From a bacterium (GTDB taxonomy: Bacteria > JAHJDO01): a stretch of 8,825 nt of DNA. The first letter of the stretch is position 1. Each line of letters starts with the position of its first letter. The notes below the pieces were generated by a model. That model did no database searches and was not told the DNA's origin. It saw nothing but the letters and a program-made list of their open reading frames with translations. The DNA lies in NCBI GenBank assembly GCA_030671985.1, contig DAOVHI010000054.1, forward strand, positions 1 to 8,825. Direction: 5' to 3'. The position numbers were made by a program, and so were the translations under genes. This document shows, in pieces, positions 1-6,682 of this stretch.

Positions 1-662
1 GCACCTCTAGCTCTCATAGATGTAAACGCCGCGTGCCCGGGAGTATCAATAAAAACAACATCTCTTTTATTAATATTTACTTTGTACGCTCCTATATGCT
101 GAGTAATGCTTCCTTTCTCGCCACCAGCAACATCCGCGTTTCTAATAGCGTCTAAGAGACATGTTTTTCCGTGATCTACATGACCCATTACTGTTATAAT
201 AGGAGCTCTTTCAATATCTCCCTTGGTTTTTATTTTTGTCTTAACAACAACTTCTTTTTCATCGACAGCTCTAATTAGGTTGGGATCGTAACCTAGCTCT
301 ACAGCAACTTCAACAGCAAGTTCAGGTTTAAGCGTCTGATTAACGGTAGCAAAAACGCCTTTTTCAATTAACTTCTTAATTAATGCAGGTGCGCTCACAT
401 TAATCATCGCCGCGAGTTGTCCAACAGTGATATCTGAAGGAATTGAAAGACTACGTTCCTCTGAAGAAGGCTCTTCTTTCTTTAGAGTCTTATTCTGTTC
501 CTTGAGCTTCCCTTCTTCTCTCAACATTTCGATAAAAAGGTTACATGCATCGTCCCCTACATCACTCATATGGGTTTTTACACTAACTCCCCACTTTTTG
601 AGCCCTTTTACGACCTCCTTGCTCGGCAAGCCAACTTTCTTCGCTAATTCATGAACTTTCAT
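1..662 (-). CDS. infB: Translation initiation factor IF-2, N-terminal 220 codons (3' end cut by window edge)
   Basis: IF-2 is the GTPase that brings initiator fMet-tRNA to the 30S subunit and promotes subunit joining in the cytoplasm. Translating the minus strand from the ATG at 662 gives [18 protein letters not shown]..., a typical first IF2_N domain (about residues 1-50). A second IF2_N-like domain follows (about 77-125). The GTPase domain then begins: G1 P-loop GHVDHGKT at 160-167, switch [11 protein letters not shown] at 184-193 (the usual second Gly is Ser), and G3 DTPGHAAF at 206-213. The frame stays open to base 1, so the remaining G domain and the tRNA-binding domains lie outside. Only about 150 residues precede the G domain, against about 390 in E. 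coli, so this is a short-N-terminus IF-2. It starts 18 bases after the nusA stop and is probably cotranscribed with it. The ribosome binding site is weak (AGG 11 bases before the ATG, followed by a run of A). Confidence 0.97.
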   Translation of the reverse strand, partial: MKVHELAKKVGLPSKEVVKGLKKWGVSVKTHMSDVGDDACNLFIEMLREEGKLKEQNKTLKKEEPSSEERSLSIPSDITVGQLAAMINVSAPALIKKLIEKGVFATVNQTLKPELAVEVAVELGYDPNLIRAVDEKEVVVKTKIKTKGDIERAPIITVMGHVDHGKTCLLDAIRNADVAGGEKGSITQHIGAYKVNINKRDVVFIDTPGHAAFTSMRARG

Positions 663-680
663 TTTTTTATAAGCCTAAGT

Positions 681-1880
681 TTATTTAAGTATTTTTATTT
701 TTGCTGCTGTTTTTATTCCGATACCGGGCAATTCAAGTAAATCCTTTACTGATATCTTACTAAGCTTGCTCATCGTGTCATACCCATGAGTTTCTAAAAT
801 ACTTATTATTCCCTTACCAATACCTGGTATGCTAATTTTCTCTTTTTTCTCTTTCTTTTCATCAGCAACTATATCAATCCTGCAATCAACTAACTGTGAC
901 GTCAACTTTACATTCTGCCCTTTTTTACCGATTGCAATGGCAAGTTGATCAGGATCGACTAATATGACCGCCGCTTTGTTTTCCTCATCCAATTTCACGC
1001 TCTTTATTTCAGCTGGGGACAACGCCTTTTTAATAAAGGTTTTAATTTCTTTATCCCACCCAATAACATCGATTCTCTCACCGGCAAGTTCCTCGATAAC
1101 CGCTTTTATCCTGGTGCCTTTTATTCCAACACACGCTCCGACACAGTCAACATTTTCTTTATTACTATAAACAGCTATTTTAGTTCTGTCTCCTGCTTCT
1201 CTGGCAATAGCCTTTATTTCAATTATGCTTTGCGCAATTTCAGGAACCTCTAACTCAAGTAATCGTCTTACAAACTCCGGATGTGTTCTGGAAACAATTA
1301 TGTTAACTTTACTACCGGAATCCGTAACTTCTAAAATATATGCCCGTATTCTATCACCCTGCTTGTATCTTTCATTTTGCAAACGCTCCCTATAAGGCAT
1401 CCGAGCTTCAACGTCACCAAGGTCAATTATCACATCTCCGTGATCAAATCTATACACAATCCCATTAATTAAAGTGCCCTGTCTTTCTCTGAATTTTTCG
1501 TACAGATTGTCATTTTCTACCTCTCTTATCTTTTGCATTATTACTTGTTTTGCAGTCTGAGCCGCTATTCTGCCAAAATCATGAGGTGTTATTTCTTCAA
1601 CATATATCCCGCCGACTCTCAAGCTTTTATCTATCTTTTTTGCTTCTTTAACATCAATTTCTTTGTGTGGATCTTCTACATTACGTACAACTTTTTTTCT
1701 TAAAAACACACAAATTTCTTTCCCGTCTCCACCAATGGACACCTCAATGTCCATAAAGTTTCCTAATTTTTTTTGCGCAGCCGATAATAAAGCCGCTTCG
1801 ACAGCTTCTACAAGAATTTTCTCTTTTATGTTCTTCTCTTTACAAAGCGCCGTTATAATCCCCAAAATTTCTTTATTCAT
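681..1880 (-). CDS. nusA: Transcription termination/antitermination factor NusA
   Basis: NusA binds RNA polymerase and nascent RNA and modulates pausing, intrinsic termination and antitermination. The 399-residue product shows the family order: N-terminal polymerase-binding domain (about 1-130), S1 RNA-binding domain (about 134-200, GTLINGIVYRF... to IIVSRTHPEFVRRL), KH1 (about 202-282, with NVDCVGACVGIKGTR at 243-257 carrying the GxxG loop GIKG) and KH2 (about 285-340, with DQLAIAIGKKGQN at 311-323). A short Lys/Glu linker leads to a C-terminal helix-hairpin-helix segment (about 348-399, IPGIGKG and LPGIGIKTA). The length is between the B. subtilis (about 370) and E. coli (495) proteins; only one C-terminal HhH-like unit is present instead of two acidic repeats. 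The ATG at 1880 is supported by an AGGGGA ribosome binding site 5 bases upstream. infB follows as in most bacteria, but the usual upstream neighbour rimP is not here. Confidence 0.97.
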   Translation of the reverse strand: MNKEILGIITALCKEKNIKEKILVEAVEAALLSAAQKKLGNFMDIEVSIGGDGKEICVFLRKKVVRNVEDPHKEIDVKEAKKIDKSLRVGGIYVEEITPHDFGRIAAQTAKQVIMQKIREVENDNLYEKFRERQGTLINGIVYRFDHGDVIIDLGDVEARMPYRERLQNERYKQGDRIRAYILEVTDSGSKVNIIVSRTHPEFVRRLLELEVPEIAQSIIEIKAIAREAGDRTKIAVYSNKENVDCVGACVGIKGTRIKAVIEELAGERIDVIGWDKEIKTFIKKALSPAEIKSVKLDEENKAAVILVDPDQLAIAIGKKGQNVKLTSQLVDCRIDIVADEKKEKKEKISIPGIGKGIISILETHGYDTMSKLSKISVKDLLELPGIGIKTAAKIKILK

Positions 1881-1885
1881 GATAA

Positions 1886-1891
1886 TCCCCT
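1886..1891 (-). promoter_or_regulatory. nusA ribosome binding site
   Basis: AGGGGA on the minus strand ends 5 bases before the nusA ATG and fixes that start. Its GGGGA can also pair with UCCCC from the 3' arm of the leader hairpin just upstream, which could hide it from the ribosome; the pairing is visible, its use is inference. Confidence 0.75.
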
Positions 1892-1901
1892 ACCAACAAC
1901 A

Positions 1902-1930
1902 AAGAGTGGGGAAACTTATTACCCACTCCT
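1902..1930 (-). promoter_or_regulatory. Leader hairpin upstream of nusA (candidate attenuator or translational switch)
   Basis: On the minus strand GAGTGGG and CCCACTC form a perfect 7-bp stem, extended by one G-U and one A-U pair to 9 bp, around an 11-base loop. It lies in the 84-base gap between the membrane-protein gene and nusA, ending 10 bases before the nusA ribosome binding site. The bases after the stem (TTTGTTGTTGG) are U-rich but not a clean U-tract, so a strong intrinsic terminator is unlikely. Attenuation, or control of ribosome access by NusA or another factor, is an inference. Confidence 0.5.
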
Positions 1931-1958
1931 CTCTATTTGCCGGGTTGCTTATGGAACT

Positions 1959-1987
1959 TTTATATCACAACTTAGGAGACCTTGCAA
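1959..1987 (-). promoter_or_regulatory. Candidate sigma70-type promoter for nusA-infB
   Basis: TTGCAA (1987-1982; 4 of 6 matches to TTGACA) is separated by exactly 17 bases from TATAAA (1964-1959; 5 of 6 matches to TATAAT). The -35 and spacer lie within the last codons and stop of the upstream membrane-protein gene. The predicted transcription start near 1952 would give a leader of about 70 bases containing the hairpin at 1902-1930. In AT-rich DNA such matches also arise by chance. Confidence 0.4.
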
Positions 1988-3860
1988 GAAATTTGTCAAT
2001 AGCCTTTCTTATATTCTCTTCACTTTCAATCTCCTCTTCTGTAAATATCTTATAAACTCTGTAATACCTATTCTTATATTTTAATTTAAACTTTTTCAGT
2101 TCTTCAGGTTTGAATTCAAGTTTAAAAGCAGTTACCGCCTCATCAAATTTTAAATTACCTGTTATATATCTCCATGAATATACGCCACTAGTAATATAAG
2201 TTCCCATTGTATAAACAAGATAATCTGTGTCCCTATCCCTGCAAAATCTCCATAAATCAGTTTCGTTTCTTGAAAACATTGAATACATATAATCCTTTAT
2301 TTTAGCCCTTATATCATCTGATTCTACTTTCGCATGAATTAATACAGGTCTGTCCGCATACAGTCTAATAAATCCTGCTATTGAGAAGTTTGTTGCGATA
2401 GGACTATCTTCATGGGTGTTCTCCTCAATCCATTCGCACACACTCATTAAAGAAGAAGGGTGCTTAATAAATCCAACTCTTTTGCAAATATGCGTTGTTT
2501 TCATGTATTCAAATGGCAGAAACACAAGAAGCAAAGCCGTAACCAGATTAATTGCCTTTGATTTTGGTATGTATTTATATATGAGAGAAATGGAGCAACA
2601 TAGGAAGAAGATTAGAAACACCCTCATTCTTGCAAAGAGAAGGTAGAATATCAAAAATAAAAGAGTCAAAGATATCAGAAGAATGTCTTCCTTTACTGAA
2701 TTCCCCCTCCTGTATTCCTTGCAAAATAAAATAAAGGCTGTGATCCCAATAAGAAGTGTTGAACTAAAAAACACCACTATTTCTACAAAGGAAGGACTAA
2801 TATCGGCAGGTAACCACATAAAATTTACATCAAAAGGCAAAAGAGCCGGATTAGTCGGTTTTACTCCTAAGAATCTGAGTTTGTAGAAAAATAGAGACGT
2901 TATATGAGAGTATGTACTAAACTGGTTTTTTAGCACAAAAGAACTAATAATCTCTAAAAAAATGAATACACCAAAAAGCAATAATAACGCTTTTAGCCGA
3001 TTTAATCTCTTTATTTTCATCACGAAAGCAATTGCAACTGTAGAATACCCAAAAAGCATCGCATGGCTGTAGAGAAACTTTATCTCCATAAGTCTGGGAT
3101 TTGTAAAACCTGCAAACACCATAAATAAAAAACTTATGAAAACGAATTCTAAATAATTCAAACTGCTTTTACCGCATATAATTAAAAACACTGCTGAACC
3201 AAATAAAATTCCTAAATAGAGCTGGGTAAGATCCCATGATATAACAGCAATATAGAGCAATAATCCGGCCAAAATTGATAGAGAAAGCCTTGTTTTGTAT
3301 CTAGGCTGTTTTGGAATAAAAAACAACAAACTCAAATTAAGAAATATAAGCGGTAAAGCAAAAGTCTGTTTTAGAAAAATCTCTCCTGTAGTTTCAATTA
3401 CAGAAGGAAGCATTACACCATAATATGCTGAAGAAATTAGAGCTGCAATCTGATTTTCGGAGATACTATATGCCAATATAAAAATCGCAATTATACTCAA
3501 TGAAAAAAGCAAAGGAACTATGTGTCTTATAAAACAAATGAGGGCAGGCGCAAGACCTGCACCTACATCGGTTTTTGCAAGATTTAGGAATCTATACAGA
3601 TACCCGTAGAAATACTCCATGAAAACAAAATTCCTTTTACGGATATTAATGCCTTCAGGATGCTGTATTTTATTGTCCATAACGGGCAGGCTGCCCGTCT
3701 CGGTAATGATTTTAGTGCATATAAGATGCTGAGCGGATTCGTTAGAAAAAGGAAGAGAGCCGCAATTGTCTATCCTGTGTTGTAATATCTGAAATCTAAT
3801 GAAGACTGAGACGAAATACAAGAGAAATATGGCAAGAACAATTTTTAATTTAGAACTCAT
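1965..3860 (-). CDS. Polytopic membrane protein, GT-C/STT3-like glycosyltransferase fold (acceptor unknown)
   Basis: The 631-residue protein has about 12-13 predicted membrane spans, including residues 5-24, 107-130, 163-182, 192-228, 237-251, 263-281, 289-308, 357-380, 392-428 and 435-450. A polar first external loop (about 25-90) contains ETGSLPVMDN and HPEG, like the first loop of STT3/PglB/AglB oligosaccharyltransferases. A soluble C-terminal domain (about 455-631) starts with WIEENTHEDSPIATNF and continues IRLYADRPVLIH, matching the place where STT3 proteins carry WWDYG. Here that position reads NFSIAG, and the first loop has NESAQH instead of a DxD-type motif, so normal oligosaccharyl transfer is doubtful. 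A lipid-linked sugar transferase or a divergent relative is my best guess. It starts 14 bases after the rho stop without a visible Shine-Dalgarno, between rho and nusA, whose functions are unrelated. Two palindromic elements lie within its first 110 codons. Confidence 0.75.
   Translation of the reverse strand: MSSKLKIVLAIFLLYFVSVFIRFQILQHRIDNCGSLPFSNESAQHLICTKIITETGSLPVMDNKIQHPEGINIRKRNFVFMEYFYGYLYRFLNLAKTDVGAGLAPALICFIRHIVPLLFSLSIIAIFILAYSISENQIAALISSAYYGVMLPSVIETTGEIFLKQTFALPLIFLNLSLLFFIPKQPRYKTRLSLSILAGLLLYIAVISWDLTQLYLGILFGSAVFLIICGKSSLNYLEFVFISFLFMVFAGFTNPRLMEIKFLYSHAMLFGYSTVAIAFVMKIKRLNRLKALLLLFGVFIFLEIISSFVLKNQFSTYSHITSLFFYKLRFLGVKPTNPALLPFDVNFMWLPADISPSFVEIVVFFSSTLLIGITAFILFCKEYRRGNSVKEDILLISLTLLFLIFYLLFARMRVFLIFFLCCSISLIYKYIPKSKAINLVTALLLVFLPFEYMKTTHICKRVGFIKHPSSLMSVCEWIEENTHEDSPIATNFSIAGFIRLYADRPVLIHAKVESDDIRAKIKDYMYSMFSRNETDLWRFCRDRDTDYLVYTMGTYITSGVYSWRYITGNLKFDEAVTAFKLEFKPEELKKFKLKYKNRYYRVYKIFTEEEIESEENIRKAIDKFLARSPKL
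3540..3566 (-). repeat. In-frame palindromic element encoding VGAGLAPAL
   Basis: This 27-base stretch is 18/27 G+C inside a very AT-rich gene. The arms GCAGG (3544-3548) and CCTGC (3556-3560) pair perfectly around a 7-base loop, and AGG/CCT (3541-3543 with 3562-3564) extend the stem to 8 bp across a single-base bulge at 3561. It encodes exactly residues 99-107 of the membrane protein, between two hydrophobic segments where STT3-like proteins have a variable linker. I recall VGAGLAP- and VGAGLKPAP-like peptides as translations of interspersed palindromes in many uncultured bacterial genomes; copy number here cannot be tested from one window. Confidence 0.65.
3682..3698. repeat. 17-base near-perfect palindrome inside the membrane-protein gene
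   Basis: ACGGGCAG, one central G, then CTGCCCGT: 8-bp arms with no mismatch and a single unpaired centre, GC-rich in an AT-rich gene. It covers codons 55-60 (TGSLPV) of the STT3-like protein. Related proteins often have a Gly-x-Leu-Pro stretch here, so it may be a palindrome formed on native codons rather than an inserted element. Confidence 0.5.
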
Positions 3861-3874
3861 AATTAAAAATTAAT

Positions 3875-5143
3875 TTACACCTCAATCCGATTCATGGTAT
3901 CAATGAATTTTCTATTTGTTTTTGCCTTTTTTAATTTATCAATCAAAAACTCCATCCTTTCTGTCACGCCCATTGAAATCAACACCTTACGCAATAACCA
4001 AATCTTGCTCAGATCTTTTTGCTCTATTAACAGGTCTTCTTTCCTGGTTCCTGAACGTTCAATATCAATCGCAGGAAAAACCCTCCTATCCACAAGACGA
4101 CGATCCAAATGAATTTCCATATTTCCAGTTGCTTTAAATTCCTCAAAAATCACATCATCCATCCTGCTTCCTGTATCGATCAGCGCTGTTGCTATTATTG
4201 AAAGACTTCCTCCTTCTTCTATTTTTCTGGCAGCGGCAAAAAATCGCTTTGGCTTATGAAGAGCATTAGAGTCCACACCTCCTGAGAGAATTTTCCCACT
4301 GTGCGGCACCAGTATATTATATGCCCTGGCAAGCCTTGTAATGCTGTCAAGCAATATAACTACATCTTTTTTGCCTTCAACTAATCTTTTTGCTTTCTCA
4401 ATCACCATTTCAGCAACCTGCACATGACGTTCCGGAGGTTCGTCAAAAGTTGAACTTATTACCTCTCCATTAACAGAACGCTGCATGTCTGTGACCTCTT
4501 CAGGCCGTTCATCTATCAACAACACTATTAAAACCACTTCCGGATGATTTTTTGAAACACTATTCGCTATTTTCTTAAGCATCACAGTCTTCCCTGCCCT
4601 TGGCGGAGATACTATTAATCCTCTTTGTCCCTTTCCTATGGGAGACAAAATATCCATGACTCTCATAGATATTGCATCAGGGTCTGTTTCAAGCACAATT
4701 CTCGGCTGCGGAAAAATCGGAGTAAGTCGATCAAATTTAATTTTTTTCCTTGCAATCTCCGGGTCTTCAGAATTTACTTTTTCTATCTTAAGTAAAGCAA
4801 AATATTTTTCCCCTTCTTTTGGCGGTCTGATCTCTCCTAATATCTTGTCACCTGTACGAAGACTAAAACGACGTATCTGCGACGGAGAGATATAAATATC
4901 ATCAGGACATGGAAGATAATTGTAGTCTGATGACCTCAAGAACCCAAATCCTTCATTTAATACCTCAAGAACTCCTTCTCCGTAAATATGTCCACTTTTT
5001 TTCGCATGTTCTCTGGCAACTTTTAAAATCAGTTCCTGTTTGGGCAGAATAGTATAATCTTTTATTTCAAGTTCTTTAGCCATTTCCTGAACTTTTTCAA
5101 TACTCATCCTTTTAAGTTCTATAACATTCAAACGTTTATTCAT
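3875..5143 (-). CDS. rho: Transcription termination factor Rho
   Basis: Rho is the hexameric RNA-dependent ATPase/helicase that ends transcription of untranslated RNA. The 422 residues match the usual length (419 in E. coli). An N-terminal Rho_N helical part (about 1-45) is followed by the cold-shock-like primary RNA-binding domain (about 50-125, with [16 protein letters not shown] and [14 protein letters not shown]). The RecA-type motor has Walker A SPPRAGKT at 179-186, Walker B VVILLD at 261-266, the Q-loop around [10 protein letters not shown] at 283-292 and the R-loop LIDTGSR at 321-327, where Arg replaces the Lys of E. coli. SGTRKED at 364-370 is also conserved. No large insertion is present in the RNA-binding domain, unlike the Rho of actinobacteria. 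The start at 5143 overlaps the end of coaE by 8 bases and has a strong ribosome binding site, so translation is probably coupled to coaE. Confidence 0.98.
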   Translation of the reverse strand: MNKRLNVIELKRMSIEKVQEMAKELEIKDYTILPKQELILKVAREHAKKSGHIYGEGVLEVLNEGFGFLRSSDYNYLPCPDDIYISPSQIRRFSLRTGDKILGEIRPPKEGEKYFALLKIEKVNSEDPEIARKKIKFDRLTPIFPQPRIVLETDPDAISMRVMDILSPIGKGQRGLIVSPPRAGKTVMLKKIANSVSKNHPEVVLIVLLIDERPEEVTDMQRSVNGEVISSTFDEPPERHVQVAEMVIEKAKRLVEGKKDVVILLDSITRLARAYNILVPHSGKILSGGVDSNALHKPKRFFAAARKIEEGGSLSIIATALIDTGSRMDDVIFEEFKATGNMEIHLDRRLVDRRVFPAIDIERSGTRKEDLLIEQKDLSKIWLLRKVLISMGVTERMEFLIDKLKKAKTNRKFIDTMNRIEV

Positions 5144-5756
5144 TGCATAACTCCTTCCATATTTTTTTGACTTGTTTTTCTGTTTCTTCTAATTCGTTAT
5201 TGTTATTAATTACAAAATCGGCAAATTTTTCCTTTTCTTTTATTGGCAGCTGCGCGTCTATTCTTCGGCAAGCTTCCGACTTAGTTAAAGATGATCTTGC
5301 TCTTAATCTTGCTATCTGATTCTCTATACTTGCAGAAACTACTATTAACTTATCAACAAGCGAGATAGCTTCTGCCTCTACAATAAGAGGCGCATTAATA
5401 ATAACTACGCCCTTACTATCATTGCGAACTCCGGCTGAGTGTCGAAACGAAGCAATCTTATCTTTTATGATCCTGATAATTTCCGGATGCATTATACGAT
5501 TAAGACACTCCAGCTTCTTTCTGTCTTTAAAAACAATATCCGCCAAACTTTTTTTATCAATCGTCCCTGAGTTATTAAGAATACCCTTTCCAAATAAGCT
5601 AACTATTTTAGTAAAAATATTATTTCCACTAATTTCAGCATTTATTAGGTCATTTGCAATTTTATCCGCATCTATTATCTTCGCGCCAAGATCATTAAAC
5701 ATTACGGCTACTGTATTTTTCCCTGAAGCAATTCCACCTGTCAGCCCAACTACCAT
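5136..5756 (-). CDS. coaE: Dephospho-CoA kinase, with an in-frame repeat insertion
   Basis: CoaE phosphorylates dephospho-CoA with ATP, the last step of coenzyme A synthesis. From the ATG at 5756 the product is 206 residues and begins [16 protein letters not shown], where the family normally begins; an in-frame TTG at 5801 would add 15 residues with no family match and no ribosome binding site. The P-loop is at 7-14 and ends GKN, not the usual GKS/T. IDADKIA follows at 28-34, HPEI at 90-93, the hydrophobic strand with NAPLIVEA at 121-128, and the lid-like region [19 protein letters not shown] at about 152-169, then ADFVINN near the C-terminus. Residues 101-112 come from a palindromic repeat inserted just before the [11 protein letters not shown] strand, probably a surface loop, so the enzyme may still fold. 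It follows the PolA-type exonuclease gene by 62 bases and overlaps rho by 8. Confidence 0.92.
   Translation of the reverse strand: MVVGLTGGIASGKNTVAVMFNDLGAKIIDADKIANDLINAEISGNNIFTKIVSLFGKGILNNSGTIDKKSLADIVFKDRKKLECLNRIMHPEIIRIIKDKIASFRHSAGVRNDSKGVVIINAPLIVEAEAISLVDKLIVVSASIENQIARLRARSSLTKSEACRRIDAQLPIKEKEKFADFVINNNNELEETEKQVKKIWKELCNE
5151..5156 (-). promoter_or_regulatory. Strong ribosome binding site of rho inside coaE
   Basis: AAGGAG on the minus strand lies 7 bases before the rho ATG and within the last codons of coaE (Lys-Glu-Leu). The coaE stop is 8 bases inside rho (ATGAATAA), a classic arrangement for translational coupling. It is the strongest Shine-Dalgarno in the window. Confidence 0.8.
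5421..5456 (-). repeat. 36-base palindromic repeat element inserted in frame in coaE
   Basis: The element begins ATTGC and ends GCAAT (5421-5425 and 5452-5456), with an inner inverted pair ACTC/GAGT around CGGCT. It is exactly 12 codons (residues 101-112 of CoaE, counted from the ATG at 5756) and encodes [12 protein letters not shown]. Its ends match a widespread interspersed element that I recall from many metagenome-derived genomes, of the form TCATTGCGA...CGAAGCAATC; the flanking bases TC and CT here fit too. CoaE proteins normally have only a short linker at this position, just ahead of the PLL/PLI strand. The sequence is seen; membership in a genome-wide family is from memory. Confidence 0.75.
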
Positions 5757-5818
5757 TAACACGTAATTTCCAATTATTTTTTCGTTTCTCTTTATTCTCA
5801 ATAGAATATAAGGATGAG

Positions 5819-6682
5819 TTAGGTCAAAATCAGTTTATTAAACCCCAACTCTGCAAAAAGTCTGTTAACTTTGCTTTTATTAAAATCCACGCTGTAAACT
5901 TTCGCGGCACAATCCTCCCAGCATATTCTGATAGGAACATCTGTTTTTAGACAAACCAGTTTTCTGCTTAATTCTGCTTGATGAGAGAACTGGTTCAAGT
6001 TTTTCCTAATCTTTTCGCCGTGTATTTTATCTGTATTTTTTAAAACCCCATCCAGATCACCGAACTGCTTAACTAGTTTTGATGCTGTTTTTTCTCCAAT
6101 TCCCGGAACTCCAGGAATATTATCAGAGCTGTCCCCTCCAAGAGCCGCAATATCGACTAGTTTTTCAGGTTCAACACCATATTTTTCATAAACTCTCTTT
6201 CTATCAAAAACAGCGTCTTTCTTGGCAGAACGTATTACTCGAATATTGTCAGTTATAATCTGCAGAAGATCTTTATCCGGACTCATAACAAATACGTCAA
6301 ATACATTCTTTTCTCCCTCTTTAGCAAGAGTAGCAATAATATCATCCGCCTCATATCCCCCAAGCTCAAAGATAGGGATATTAAAAGCGCGTATAACTTC
6401 TTTAATGATTGGAAACTGGATAATCAGCTCATCCGGCATTTTAGGACGATTTGCTTTATAAGAAGCAAATTCCTTGTGCCTGAAGGTAGGTTCCGGCAGA
6501 TCAAAAACTATTCCAATATAATCCAACCTTTCTCTGCGTAATATTTTTAGAAGACTTACAGTGAATCCATATACAGCATTTGTCGGCAGCCCTTCCCTCG
6601 TCTTAAGATCCTTTATAGCGTAAAAAGACCTGTAGGCATACGAATTACCATCTATAAGATATAGAGTTTTTTTCTGATTCAT
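5819..6682 (-). CDS. Stand-alone 5'-3' exonuclease of the DNA polymerase I N-terminal (FEN-like) family
   Basis: This nuclease family removes RNA primers and 5' flaps during replication and repair. The 287 residues match the first domain of PolA and nothing more. Metal-binding positions are all visible: LIDGN with D11, FDLPEPTFRH with D61, the basic YKANRP segment at 75-80, GYEADD at 109-114 (E111, D113, D114), SPDKDLLQ at 134-141 (D136, D138) and GGDSSDNIPGVPGIGEKTA at 182-200 (D184, D187), which includes the helix-hairpin-helix. The protein ends LFAELGFNKLILT, precisely where the exonuclease domain of PolA ends; the proofreading and polymerase domains do not follow, as coaE begins 62 bases later. 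It may be an independent exonuclease (as in some Firmicutes) or the remnant of a polA that lost its 3' part; the active site looks intact. No Shine-Dalgarno precedes the ATG. Confidence 0.9.
   Translation of the reverse strand: MNQKKTLYLIDGNSYAYRSFYAIKDLKTREGLPTNAVYGFTVSLLKILRRERLDYIGIVFDLPEPTFRHKEFASYKANRPKMPDELIIQFPIIKEVIRAFNIPIFELGGYEADDIIATLAKEGEKNVFDVFVMSPDKDLLQIITDNIRVIRSAKKDAVFDRKRVYEKYGVEPEKLVDIAALGGDSSDNIPGVPGIGEKTASKLVKQFGDLDGVLKNTDKIHGEKIRKNLNQFSHQAELSRKLVCLKTDVPIRICWEDCAAKVYSVDFNKSKVNRLFAELGFNKLILT

Noticed and set aside
427-654. Plus-strand open frame opposite the start of infB
   Set aside because: Antisense to well-conserved IF2_N coding sequence; no independent evidence.
1902-1930. 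Hairpin as a full intrinsic terminator
   Set aside because: The run after the stem is interrupted by G residues, and the essential nusA-infB genes lie immediately downstream; kept only as a leader structure.
1663-2055. Plus-strand open frame of 130 codons across the nusA start and the gap
   Set aside because: It runs antisense to nusA and the end of the membrane-protein gene, has no family resemblance, and its composition mirrors the opposite strand.
5422-5766. Plus-strand open frame of 114 codons opposite coaE
   Set aside because: Antisense shadow of coaE, a clear protein family on the minus strand; no supporting ribosome binding site or recognisable domain.
5757-5801. TTG at 5801 as the coaE start
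   Set aside because: The 15 extra residues do not match the family, no Shine-Dalgarno precedes the TTG, and it falls in the loop of a weak AU hairpin (5793-5808). The ATG at 5756 gives the usual N-terminus.
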